NCBI GenBank assembly: GCA_036651815.1
Contig: JAVVXB010000019.1
Location: 1-56,380 of the forward strand
Reading direction: 5' to 3'
DNA from: JAVVXB01 sp036651815
GTDB lineage: Bacteria; Bacillota; Clostridia; Christensenellales; CAG-138
Length of the DNA: 56,380 nucleotides
A model generated the notes under the pieces. That model worked only from the letters and a program-made list of their open reading frames with translations. It was not told where the DNA came from and did no database searches. Numbering within the stretch: the stretch's first letter is position 1; each line of letters starts with the position of its first letter. Of this stretch, positions 8,926 to 16,944 are shown one piece after another. Position numbers and translations under genes: made by a program.

Positions 8926-9948
8926 GTGAAGAAATTTGTTAGCATTTTCTTGGCAACAATGATGGTATTCGCAATGGTTGCATGTGCTCCTGAGGAAAAG
9001 GAACCTGCGGCAGAAGCTGCAGCTGCGCAAGAAACGGAAATTGCTGTTGGAGAACCACAAAAGCAGATTCGTCTTGCCTGGGTGAATCCATCCATTGGTC
9101 ATCCGCTGTATAATATGCAGGATGAAGGCGCAAAGCTTGCAGCGGCCGACTATGGGGTTACGGTTGATATTCTGGGCACGTCTTCTGCAGCACCAGAAGA
9201 ATATGTTGCACAGATTGAAATTGCGATTACAGAAAAGTATGATGGAATTATTCTTTGCCCCTTTAGTCCCGCGGCGATGGTTCCAGCCATTCAAAAAGCG
9301 AAAGATGCTGGGATTCCCGTTGTTAATACAATTTGCGATACCGGTGATAACCCTGAACTGAGAATGTGCCTGTTAGGGTTGAGTCTTAAGGACTTTGGCG
9401 CAAGCGAAGCCGACGCAATTGCAGAAAAGACTGGTGGAAAAGGTGTCGTTTGTTTCACGCAGACCAGATTTGACAACCCAATTCAAAACGAGATTCAGGA
9501 AGGTTTTAAAGCACAGTTAGAAAAATATCCGGAGTTAAGTCTTCCGGTTATTGACGAAATTACCATTGATACAATGGTAGCTACTGAAAAGTTTCAGAAT
9601 ATTCTGACTGGCTATCCAGAGCTAAGCGCAATTGTTGTCAACGATGCTACCGGCGCTAGCGTTGCTGCTAAGATGGTAAAGGAAATGGGTAGAAAGATTG
9701 ATATATTATCCATTGATGATGTTCCGGAGACACTTGACATGATCGATAAAGGCGAGATTTGGGGCACAATTGCGCAGAACTATATCGGCATGGGGTACGA
9801 GTCCGTTCGCATTCTAGTTGATCATCTAAACGGCGAGACCGTCCCGGATTTTGTTTCTGTACCGCTCAAGCTGGTCACGAAGGAAAATCTTAAAACTTAT
9901 AAAGATGAGTTGCTTAGCCTGACACATACCAAAGGGACTACCTGGTAA
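8926..9948 (+). CDS. Sugar ABC transporter substrate-binding lipoprotein
   Basis: The product is 340 aa. A lipoprotein signal peptide ends in the lipobox VACAPE, and an Ala/Glu-rich linker follows. The rest is a type I periplasmic-binding fold (Peripla_BP_4-like): IRLAWVNPSIGHPLYNMQDEGAK, YDGIILCPFSPAAMVPAIQKAKDAGIPVV, and a C-terminal WGTIAQNYIGMGYESVRIL. The GTG start follows GAGGAGG with ideal spacing. It is the last gene of the divergent sugar operon; its ligand (ribose-like sugar, amino sugar or sugar alcohol) cannot be told from sequence. Confidence 0.9.
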   Translation: MKKFVSIFLATMMVFAMVACAPEEKEPAAEAAAAQETEIAVGEPQKQIRLAWVNPSIGHPLYNMQDEGAKLAAADYGVTVDILGTSSAAPEEYVAQIEIAITEKYDGIILCPFSPAAMVPAIQKAKDAGIPVVNTICDTGDNPELRMCLLGLSLKDFGASEADAIAEKTGGKGVVCFTQTRFDNPIQNEIQEGFKAQLEKYPELSLPVIDEITIDTMVATEKFQNILTGYPELSAIVVNDATGASVAAKMVKEMGRKIDILSIDDVPETLDMIDKGEIWGTIAQNYIGMGYESVRILVDHLNGETVPDFVSVPLKLVTKENLKTYKDELLSLTHTKGTTW

Positions 9949-10018
9949 AGCAATTGGGTTAACCTTGTTGCAAATCGAAAAAACCTCGTTTGAGCTTATG
10001 TTTTTGAACCTGTAAGAT

Positions 10019-10055
10019 AAAAGTAGACATTATCAAAAAGATAGTGTCTACTTTT
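10019..10055 (+). terminator. 16-bp inverted repeat: terminator of the ABC operon or IS end
   Basis: AAAAGTAGACATTATC (10019-10034) and GATAGTGTCTACTTTT (10040-10055) pair with one mismatch around an AAAAA loop. The arm ends in TTTT, fitting an intrinsic terminator 70 nt after the lipoprotein gene. It also lies just upstream of the IS3-type orfA relic and may derive from that element's end. Confidence 0.55.
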
Positions 10056-10073
10056 AAAATGGAGGTGATGAGC

Positions 10074-10742
10074 ATGGAATGGAAAGGACGGAAGTTTCGA
10101 AAATGGGATGCGGAAACAAAGCTTCGCATCGTAAAACGGCATTTGGATGAAACACATCAGCATAAAGGAGTTAGCAAAACAGGAAGAAACGACAAGCAGT
10201 ATGATCTGTTGATGGGTACGAGCGTATCAAGAAAAAGGTGTGGATGGATTAAAACCTAAACGAAGATGCGGGAATCCGTATGCCGCCTTGAACACAAGCA
10301 AATCCTGAACAGAAGTGGAACGGCTTAGACTGCTTGTTGCGGCGAAGCAGGAGGTTGAAATAGAGCGGCTAAAAAATGATATTGGGTGGAAGGAGCTGGT
10401 GTAAGCAAGGAATACGTGATTGGCAGCGGCAGGAATACGAAATTGCCGAAGGAATGAACGGAAGGCATCCGATCGGTTTTCTACTAAAGCTCATGGACGT
10501 CAATTCCAGCGGATACTACAAATGGCTGAAACGAAAGGATACTGACAACTGTTACGAGCGGAATCGGAAGAAGTTGACGAGTTTACTTTTTATCAAGAAC
10601 AGAAAGCACAAATCATGGGGATATCATCGTCTTGCCGCAGAAGTCCGTAAAGAGACGGGATGGTTGTTCAGTGACAAGCTGGCACACAAATGCTGCAAGC
10701 AGGCTGAAAGTGAGAAAGCAATCACAAATTGCAAAGACGGGC
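10074..10742 (+). pseudogene. IS3-family element remnant (OrfA plus OrfB pieces)
   Basis: An ATG after GGAGGTGAT opens an OrfA-like helix-turn-helix piece (KWDAETKLRIVKRHLDE), which soon breaks. A later frame carries the OrfA leucine-zipper-like tail (ERLRLLVAAKQEVEIERLKNDI). Another (from about 10435) carries the start of OrfB: HPIGFLLKLMDVNSSGYYKWLKR and HKSWGYHRLAAEVRKETG. The DDE catalytic core is missing: homology stops near 10740, where IS256-type sequence begins. Several frameshifts and stops are present, so it is inactive. Confidence 0.75.
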
Positions 10743-10746
10743 TCAC

Positions 10747-10990
10747 ATGGCTAAGATTATACAGTTTAACAAAGCAAGTATAAAGAGTGAATTGAGTGAG
10801 ATGGTGTTTGGAACAATGAAAAACATGCTCAACAAGCTGTTGGACGATGAAGCTGACAGGATCCACCAACGCACATAAATTCGAGCAAGTGGAGGGACGG
10901 GAGGGTACCCGAGCAGGTCATTATTAGCGAAAACTGTTGACCAAGGTCGGAGAGGTTGAGCTAAAGGTACCGAGATTAAGAACAACTATC
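10747..10990 (+). pseudogene. IS256 (mutator)-family transposase, N-terminal fragment
   Basis: The frame from the ATG at 10747 reads MAKIIQFNKASIKSELSEMV, then LNKLLDDEADRI, which is the typical IS256-type N-terminus. After a stop and frameshift the next conserved block follows (GTRAGHY, a stop, RKLLTKVGEVELKVPRLR). The DDE core is absent. It abuts the IS3-type remnant, so two decayed elements are joined here. Inactive. Confidence 0.75.
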
Positions 10991-11060
10991 AGCATCCCGA
11001 AAAATTTTGTGCAAACGTAATTGCACATCATTTTATTTGTTGTGTTTTCCATAAAAAACA

Positions 11061-11109
11061 CTTCCTTTCAGACGTTAACTCTATATGCTGAGTTTTGCCT
11101 GAAAGGAAG
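11061..11109. repeat. 11-bp inverted repeat in the IS/gene junction
   Basis: CTTCCTTTCAG (11061-11071) is the exact complement of CTGAAAGGAAG (11099-11109), with a 27-nt spacer. On the minus strand it lies 60-110 nt past the TSCPD stop and could be its terminator. An IS end is the other option. The remainder of 10991-11172 shows nothing else. Confidence 0.5.
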
Positions 11110-11172
11110 CCCTTATATTTGCTTTTATACAAAAATTATCGCGGTATTAGTTAATTTGCGGTGTGGGCACTG

Positions 11173-11421
11173 CTATTTCGCGATGGCCTGTTCAATGGCT
11201 TTTGACAGTTGATCGGTACAGGAAGTGGACTTGAATCCACAGGTGTTTCCCTTGAGTAATGCAGCAACCTCTGCTGCATCCTTGCCCTCCACAAGCTTGC
11301 CGATGGCTTTGAGATTCCCATTGCAGCCGCCGGTAAAACGCACGTTGTGAAGTTTACCGTCGATTAGGTCAAACTGGATGCGTGTGGAGCATACATTACT
11401 TGTCTTGTATTGGTGTTGCAT
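11173..11421 (-). CDS. TSCPD-domain small protein (TIGR03905-like, four/five Cys)
   Basis: This 82-aa protein starts at the ATG at 11421 (MQHQYKTSNVCST). It carries FTGGCNGNLKAIGKLVEGKDA and, at the C-terminus, CGFKSTSCTDQLSKAIEQA, matching the short TSCPD family. Related domains occur at the C-terminus of B12-dependent ribonucleotide reductases, where they are thought to bind metal. Function of the stand-alone form is unknown. Its start overlaps the 3' end of the acyltransferase gene by 26 nt, so the two are translationally linked. Confidence 0.8.
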   Translation of the reverse strand: MQHQYKTSNVCSTRIQFDLIDGKLHNVRFTGGCNGNLKAIGKLVEGKDAAEVAALLKGNTCGFKSTSCTDQLSKAIEQAIAK

Positions 11422-12640
11422 GGTTGAGGCCCTTTCTCGTTGGTTGTATTCGCCGCAGAAGCAGCGTGGTAACTGGTATTTCAAAGCAATAGGTAAGGAG
11501 CGTGGCCAGTAGCAGCCCACCCACAAAGGCAATGAACGTGTATTGCATCTGCCAGACATGGTCTCCTGTAAAATTCGGCGCCTGTTCACCCGACCAGTAG
11601 GGAATGTGCCATGCTTTTAGCTTGACCGCCAGCCACTGATGCCAGATATACAGATTGTAGGAAATTGCGGCTAAAAAGACCGCCGCTCTGTTGTGAAACA
11701 CAAAGCGATACCAGCGCGCTGCAAACGCGGAGGATAGCAAAAACAATGTAAATACAACGGATTGAACATAGCGGTGGCTTGCCTGCCAGAACTGTACGGT
11801 GGATATGCTGGACACGTCTTTGATCATGTATACGATGAACCAGATGCATCCGAAGGCAACCAGCGTGGATACGGTGGATAGCCATTTTGTGCGTTTGGTC
11901 TTGGTAGTGAGCCACACATAACCATAAGCGGCTAGCATACCGTTGGCGAACACACCCAAAAATCCCGGCAATTGATTGAGGGTCACGCGCAGACCTTCTA
12001 TGTCGCTAAGCGCAAACAACTGTAAATATACCATGGAAACAGACACCATGCCGAGGTAGGTCAAGATCGGCTTTCTGCGGAAACAGTAAGCCAATAAGGG
12101 AAACAGCAGGTAGAACTGCATTTCGACCGCGGCTGTCCAGAGTACGCCGTTGAGGGAGGTGCCAAGCAGCACTCCTGGAATAAATGTCTGCGTAAAGGTG
12201 AGCGTGGAAAGCAGATCTGTCCACATCCATTTTGCACTGACATATGTACCGGAGGGCAGGGCAAAGCAGAAGAAGATAACCAGCACGCTGAGATAGTAGG
12301 GAGGCACGATGCGTACGATTCGTTTTTTGTAGAAAGACAGTGCTTTGGGCGGCTCTTCCCCACAAAATACAGACCGCGCGTGCGGTAAAAACAGGCAGAA
12401 TGCGGAAATGAGCAACATCATATCCACAAACAGAAAGCCGCTGCGGGGCAGACAGTCAAAGCTGATGGTAGCTGGCAAACCAAGGCGGGTCAAAAAAGGC
12501 AGACGAATTACCGGCATCAGCCAGCTTTGTTGCCAGATGTGAAACCAGACGATCAGAAGGATTGCTGCGGCACGGATACCGTCGAGCACATCCACATAGC
12601 GCGGATTCAGCGCGTTATGATTCAACTTACATTGTTCCAT
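11396..12640 (-). CDS. Acyltransferase 3 family integral membrane protein
   Basis: The protein (~414 aa) has about ten membrane helices. It opens with YVDVLDGIRAAAILLIVWFH, the acyltransferase-3 signature with the His in the first helix, followed by the PPYYLSVLVIFF region and YNLYIWHQWLAVKL near the C-terminus. The family O-acylates envelope polysaccharides or other extracytoplasmic sugars. The start is uncertain: ATG 12640 is chosen, but ATG 12652 and TTG 12691 are in frame and none has a clear ribosome site. It is divergent from the glycosylation operon at 12750 and may acylate its product (inference). Confidence 0.85.
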   Translation of the reverse strand: MEQCKLNHNALNPRYVDVLDGIRAAAILLIVWFHIWQQSWLMPVIRLPFLTRLGLPATISFDCLPRSGFLFVDMMLLISAFCLFLPHARSVFCGEEPPKALSFYKKRIVRIVPPYYLSVLVIFFCFALPSGTYVSAKWMWTDLLSTLTFTQTFIPGVLLGTSLNGVLWTAAVEMQFYLLFPLLAYCFRRKPILTYLGMVSVSMVYLQLFALSDIEGLRVTLNQLPGFLGVFANGMLAAYGYVWLTTKTKRTKWLSTVSTLVAFGCIWFIVYMIKDVSSISTVQFWQASHRYVQSVVFTLFLLSSAFAARWYRFVFHNRAAVFLAAISYNLYIWHQWLAVKLKAWHIPYWSGEQAPNFTGDHVWQMQYTFIAFVGGLLLATLLTYCFEIPVTTLLLRRIQPTRKGLNHATPIQDK

Positions 12641-12685
12641 ATTTTGAATCATAACACAATTTCTGCACGTGTGTGAACGGGAAAA

Positions 12686-12714
12686 TTGCAAACTTACAGA
12701 AAATCATGTATAAT
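12686..12714 (+). promoter_or_regulatory. Promoter of the envelope-glycosylation operon
   Basis: TTGCAA and TATAAT are separated by exactly 17 nt. The -10 ends 35 nt before the GTG start at 12750. The box lies within the 5' region of the divergent acyltransferase. Confidence 0.65.
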
Positions 12715-12749
12715 ACACAAATTATATACCTTGAGGAAGTGAAAAGTCC

Positions 12750-13439
12750 GTGAAGGTTGCGGTATTGCAATCCAATTACATCCCGTGGAAGGGCTATTTT
12801 GATATTATCCACGACGTGGATCTGTTCATCTTTCATGATGACCTGCAATATACGAAACACGACTGGCGCAACCGGAACCGTATCCAGACTGAGGGCGGAC
12901 TTAAATGGCTGACTGTGCCAGTTGGAACCGATGAACATCGGCTGATTCTGGATGTTAGCATGCAGGATACGTCTTGGCAGAAAAAACATTATGATATGAT
13001 CTGCGCCGCCTATCGCCGCGCACCCTATTTTGAAAAATATCGACCTTTTTTGGAGCAGGTATATCTTTCACAAAAATGGGACTATCTCTATGAACTTGAT
13101 CGGTATTTGATCGAGCATATCAGCACGGATTTTCTGGGTATCCAAACGAAATTTGCCGACAGCAGAGCATTTGCCACCCATGGCGTAAAGCATGAGAAGC
13201 TTCTTTCCATGCTGCAATCCGCTGGTGCGGATCTCTATGTCAGCGGTCCGGCGGCAAAGGATTATATCTGTTTTGAGGATTATCAAAAAGCAGGGATTCA
13301 GCTTGTTTGGAAAGATTACGGCGGCTATCCCGTCTATCCGCAGCAGTACGGAGAATTTGAGCATGGCGTATCAATTCTAGATCTGTTGCTTAATACAGGA
13401 GAGGAAGCCCCCGACTATATCTGGGGATGGAGAAAATGA
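12750..13439 (+). CDS. WbqC-like family protein
   Basis: This 229-aa protein opens with VKVAVLQSNYIPWKGYFDII and contains DLFIFHDDLQYTKHDWRNRNRI and WLTVPV, the conserved start of WbqC proteins. WbqC genes sit in O-antigen and other polysaccharide clusters, but the biochemical role is not settled; a sugar-modifying transferase is usually proposed. The GTG start follows GAGGAAG. It is the first gene of a six-plus gene operon and overlaps the glycosyltransferase by ATGA. The context supports making or attaching an unusual sugar on the cytoplasmic side. Confidence 0.8.
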   Translation: MKVAVLQSNYIPWKGYFDIIHDVDLFIFHDDLQYTKHDWRNRNRIQTEGGLKWLTVPVGTDEHRLILDVSMQDTSWQKKHYDMICAAYRRAPYFEKYRPFLEQVYLSQKWDYLYELDRYLIEHISTDFLGIQTKFADSRAFATHGVKHEKLLSMLQSAGADLYVSGPAAKDYICFEDYQKAGIQLVWKDYGGYPVYPQQYGEFEHGVSILDLLLNTGEEAPDYIWGWRK

Positions 13440-14404
13440 AGGATCAAAAACTCAGTTTTGTCATTCCCTGCTACGGCAGTGAGAAGACGATTGCGTTCGT
13501 TGTGAATGAGATTGTTTCGCAGATGCAGAAAAACAATCGATTAAACTACGAAATCACCTGTGTCAACGATTGCTCGCCGGACAATGTATGGAGCGTGCTG
13601 TTGGATTTATGCGATCAATACCCGGCGGTTCGTGCAATTGATTTGGCAAAGAACATGACGCGTATCCCTGCGGTCATGGCCGGGTTTGCGCAGTCGACGG
13701 GCGATATCATGATTGTTTTGGACGACGATGGCCAGTGTCCCATGGATCATATCATGGAGTTGCTCTTGCCGTTGGATGGGGAATATGATGTTTCCTGCGC
13801 CAAATATCCAGAAAAGAAACAGAGCTGGTTCAAAAACTTTGGTAGCCGAGTCAATGCCCGCATGACCGAGATTATGCTCGAAAAACCAAGGGAACTGCAG
13901 TTTTCCAACTTCCTTGCCATTAAGCGATTTGTCATCGATGAAATTCTGCGCTATGAGAATCCGTATCCGTATCTGACGGGACTGCTGCTGCGCACGACGA
14001 GACACATTGCAAATGTGGAGATGGAGGAACGGGAACGCATTGCTGGCAGAACCAACTATACCTTCAAGAAGCTCATAGCCCTGTGGTTGAACGGTTTTAC
14101 GGCGTTTTCAGTCAAGCCCTTGCGTGTAGCTACGGTTGTGGGTTCCTTTACAGCTTTGCTTGGTTTTCTCTGGGGCTTTATCATTGTGTTTCGCAAGGTT
14201 CTCGATCCGGCGAATATCCTCGTAGGCTATTCTTCCATCATGGCGGTACTGCTGTTTATCGGAGGCATGCTCATGCTGATGTTGGGACTTGTGGGCGAAT
14301 ATGTCGGCCGCATCTATATCAGCATTAATAAGTCCCCACAATATGTCATTCGAAATATCTATGTGGGTCGGATTGATGGCGCTGATAATGGCAAGGAGGC
14401 GTAA
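13436..14404 (+). CDS. Polyprenyl-phosphate glycosyltransferase, GT2 family (GtrB/CsbB-like)
   Basis: This ~322-aa protein has a GT-A domain (about 1-215) starting LSFVIPCYGSEKTIAFVV. The nucleotide-sugar aspartates are in VNDCSPD and in IMIVLDDDGQCP, and the acceptor region is GRTNYTFKKL. Two C-terminal membrane helices follow, the layout of enzymes that load a sugar onto undecaprenyl phosphate at the inner face. The ATG at 13436 overlaps the previous stop (ATGA); an ATG 9 nt upstream is possible. It is followed by two small flippase-like proteins and three large membrane proteins, as in three-component envelope glycosylation. Confidence 0.88.
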   Translation: MKDQKLSFVIPCYGSEKTIAFVVNEIVSQMQKNNRLNYEITCVNDCSPDNVWSVLLDLCDQYPAVRAIDLAKNMTRIPAVMAGFAQSTGDIMIVLDDDGQCPMDHIMELLLPLDGEYDVSCAKYPEKKQSWFKNFGSRVNARMTEIMLEKPRELQFSNFLAIKRFVIDEILRYENPYPYLTGLLLRTTRHIANVEMEERERIAGRTNYTFKKLIALWLNGFTAFSVKPLRVATVVGSFTALLGFLWGFIIVFRKVLDPANILVGYSSIMAVLLFIGGMLMLMLGLVGEYVGRIYISINKSPQYVIRNIYVGRIDGADNGKEA

Positions 14405-14412
14405 GGATAAAA

Positions 14413-14826
14413 TTGGAACAACCCAACCTTACGACGCAACCAACAGCGGCTGGTAAAACTGTCCAGGACGGTCATAAGCCTAAGGCCAACTGGAAGTTAA
14501 TTGCACTTTTACAGCTTTGCGTGCTGGTATTCTCCTGCAGTTCCGTGCTAGAAAAGCTTGCTTCCCAACATCCCATTCTATCGTGGGCGTGGATCGGGTT
14601 GTATGGCGGCGCACTCGTGATCATTGCCCTGTATGCGCTGGCATGGCAACAGTTTTTAAAACGGGTTCCCTTGACGACCGCATATGCAAACCGTGCAATG
14701 ACCATGCTTTGGAGCATGCTGTTTGGCATGCTGATTTTTCAAGAAAAGGTGACATGGAATATGTTTGCGGGGGTGCTTGTCATCGCTGTGGGTATTTACT
14801 ATGTGGTGACCGGAGATGAACGCTGA
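14413..14826 (+). CDS. Small multidrug-resistance/EamA-like membrane protein A (ArnE-like)
   Basis: This 137-aa protein has a ~26-residue polar N-terminus and four membrane helices. The half-EamA pattern shows in AYANRAMTMLWSMLFGMLIFQEKVTWNMFAGVLVIAVGIYYV. The TTG start follows AAGGA. The next gene encodes a second protein of the same size class and overlaps it by 11 nt. Paired SMR-type proteins of this kind (ArnE/ArnF) are associated with moving an undecaprenyl-linked sugar across the membrane. Next to a GtrB-like enzyme, a flippase half is the best inference; drug efflux is less likely. Confidence 0.75.
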   Translation: MEQPNLTTQPTAAGKTVQDGHKPKANWKLIALLQLCVLVFSCSSVLEKLASQHPILSWAWIGLYGGALVIIALYALAWQQFLKRVPLTTAYANRAMTMLWSMLFGMLIFQEKVTWNMFAGVLVIAVGIYYVVTGDER

Positions 14827-15175
14827 AACGAAAATGCTGCTCAATCTGGGGCTGATTCTCGTCGGCGTGCTGGTTTCGGCACTCTCACAGATTCTGCTTA
14901 AAAAGGCCGCGTTGAAAACATATGATAAGTGGATTGATCAGTATCTCAATCCGCTTGTGATGGTGGCATACTTTCTGTTTTTCAGTTCATCGCTGACAAA
15001 TGTGATTGCGTTTCGGGTTGTTCCGCTTTCCTATGCGCCTATTTGGAATGCGGCGGCTCATGTGTTTGTCACATTGCTGGCGTTTTTGATGATGAAAGAG
15101 CGGCCGGGAAAACGGAAGCTGGTTGGATTGCTGATCATTCTGGCGGGCATTGTGTTGTTTTCCTTACAGCTATAA
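14816..15175 (+). CDS. Small multidrug-resistance/EamA-like membrane protein B (ArnF-like)
   Basis: This 119-aa protein has four membrane helices. It contains LGLILVGVLVSALSQILLKKAAL at the N-terminus, then AFRVVPLSYAPIWNAAAHVFVTLLAFLMMKERPGKRKLVGLLIILAGIVLF, the classic SMR/EamA half. Its ATG lies inside the preceding gene (11-nt overlap), suggesting co-translation and a heterodimer. By analogy with ArnE/ArnF it would flip the polyprenyl-phosphate sugar made by the enzyme at 13436. That assignment is inference from context. Confidence 0.78.
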   Translation: MNAETKMLLNLGLILVGVLVSALSQILLKKAALKTYDKWIDQYLNPLVMVAYFLFFSSSLTNVIAFRVVPLSYAPIWNAAAHVFVTLLAFLMMKERPGKRKLVGLLIILAGIVLFSLQL

Positions 15176-15195
15176 AAACGGAGGAAATTTGCTGC

Positions 15196-16944
15196 GTGAA
15201 GCGATTTTTGGACAATCTATCTGCGCGTGAGGGCCGGCGCTGGGCATTGGCTGCGGTGCTGGCGGCTGCGGTACTATTGTTTGCCGCGCTAAGTTGCACC
15301 ATCTCCTATTATGACAATGACGATCTGAACATCGCTTGGGCGTTGTATGGCTATCGCAGCGGAACGCCATCATTTTCGCATCCGTTTATCAATTTTATCA
15401 TGGCTGGTGTGGTAAGTTTTCTGTCACTGCTGATACCGCGTGTACCATGGTGGCTTGTAATTCAATGGGTGGCGATGTTCTGCGGGATGACGGCCGCCTT
15501 TTCTGCGGTGTTTAAAATCAGTAATCACAGGGGCGCTCCATTTCTACTCCCGCTTGTACTTTGCGGACTTTTGGTTGCTGGCGTATATTTCTATCCCGTT
15601 GTGCTGGTGACATTTACGTTGTCGTCGACCGTCCTAGGCATCGGCGGCGTGGCGCTTCTGCTGGCAGCGGATGGACAGGATTCCCCTAAAAAACAACGTT
15701 GCTATTGGGGACTGAGCATCGGGTATTTGTGCGGCAGTCTTTTGCTGCGGCAGTCCTCAGGGATTTGTGTGCTTTGTTTTTGGGCGGGTGCAGCGCTGTA
15801 TCGGATGGTAGACGCGTTACTATGTCAGCGAAAGCAAGAACTTTCCGTGCAGAACGATCGCCCGGTTCGTCGAGCGGTTGTATCCGTGCTGACGATGGCG
15901 TTGTGTGCAACCTTGCTAATTATGGCAAATGCTTTTGGCCGTGCAAAACTAAATCCGCCGGGATTTATTGAATTTGAAGAAGCCCGCGCAGAATATATGG
16001 ACTATCCACATGACGATATCAATCAAAACCCGGCGCTCTATGCGTCCGTTGGATGGGATTGTGAACTGACCAATCTTACCGATGCGTGGTTTTATATGGA
16101 CGAACGGGTCAACGCGGAGAATTTGATGTCCATTGTGGAAAACTCCACGGTTCGTCAACTGTCATTTTTACAGAAGCTTCAGCGTGGATGGGAGAGTATA
16201 ATAGTTTTTCTCGGCAAATATCCAATAGCCGTCTATCTGCTCTGGATGGAAGGGGCGAGTCTGCTGGCGCTGGTTGTAGCATTCTGCGGAGACCGCAAGA
16301 GATGGCTGCCTTTTGTGACCGGTCTTGCTTTGACGCTTGGTGCAACTGTGCTCATGGCTTATCTGTGCTGTATGGGACGCATCAACCTTCGCACATTCAT
16401 GACGGTTCTGTTTCCGACGATTCTTTGCCTATTGCTGCTTACGTGTGAATTGTATACACGGCGTGTTTGGGTTCTTGCGGCGTTTGCACTGCTGGCTGGC
16501 TGTGTTCTTTTACCGGGACAGCGTATCTTCCGCACGGTGCTGAGCTACGAATCCGACACAGCAATCGCTGCTTCACGTAGTGTGACCGACTATGTCCTTG
16601 CCCATTCGGAAAATGTTTATTTCCGCGACGTTTACGCGGCCAATAATTTTGATGCACTCAGCGTATATGCACAACAGAAGCCTACCAATCTGATCGATTG
16701 GGGTGGATGCGATATGCATTCGGCCACTCGTGAAAAGCAGATGAAGGTCAACGGTATGGTCAGCCCTTATGCGGACGTATTCTTTATGGATCACGTGTAT
16801 TACATCTGCCAGCCGGATGATCCTTATTTGGACATGCTCATGGCTTACATGCGGAAAGATTGGAATGCGTCGGGCTATGAGATTGTTGATAAAATCGATG
16901 AGAACATCGCTGTGGTCAAGTTTCTATCCAACGGAGGCAGATGA
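15196..16944 (+). CDS. Multi-spanning membrane protein, GT-C-like, paralogue 1 of 3
   Basis: I do not recognise a named family. The 582-aa protein has about ten to twelve membrane helices. After helix 1 comes an external loop with ISYYDNDDLNIAWALYGYRSG and then PRVPWW. A polar mid-region (EYMDYPHDD...SVGWD) and a soluble C-terminal segment (AHSENVYFRD, NLIDWGG) follow. Acidic residues right after helix 1 are the catalytic feature of GT-C glycosyltransferases that use lipid-linked sugars. Two adjacent genes are clear paralogues. The GTG at 15196 follows GGAGGA; in-frame extension upstream would overlap the flippase gene. It is ATGA-coupled to paralogue 2. Confidence 0.7.
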   Translation: MKRFLDNLSAREGRRWALAAVLAAAVLLFAALSCTISYYDNDDLNIAWALYGYRSGTPSFSHPFINFIMAGVVSFLSLLIPRVPWWLVIQWVAMFCGMTAAFSAVFKISNHRGAPFLLPLVLCGLLVAGVYFYPVVLVTFTLSSTVLGIGGVALLLAADGQDSPKKQRCYWGLSIGYLCGSLLLRQSSGICVLCFWAGAALYRMVDALLCQRKQELSVQNDRPVRRAVVSVLTMALCATLLIMANAFGRAKLNPPGFIEFEEARAEYMDYPHDDINQNPALYASVGWDCELTNLTDAWFYMDERVNAENLMSIVENSTVRQLSFLQKLQRGWESIIVFLGKYPIAVYLLWMEGASLLALVVAFCGDRKRWLPFVTGLALTLGATVLMAYLCCMGRINLRTFMTVLFPTILCLLLLTCELYTRRVWVLAAFALLAGCVLLPGQRIFRTVLSYESDTAIAASRSVTDYVLAHSENVYFRDVYAANNFDALSVYAQQKPTNLIDWGGCDMHSATREKQMKVNGMVSPYADVFFMDHVYYICQPDDPYLDMLMAYMRKDWNASGYEIVDKIDENIAVVKFLSNGGR

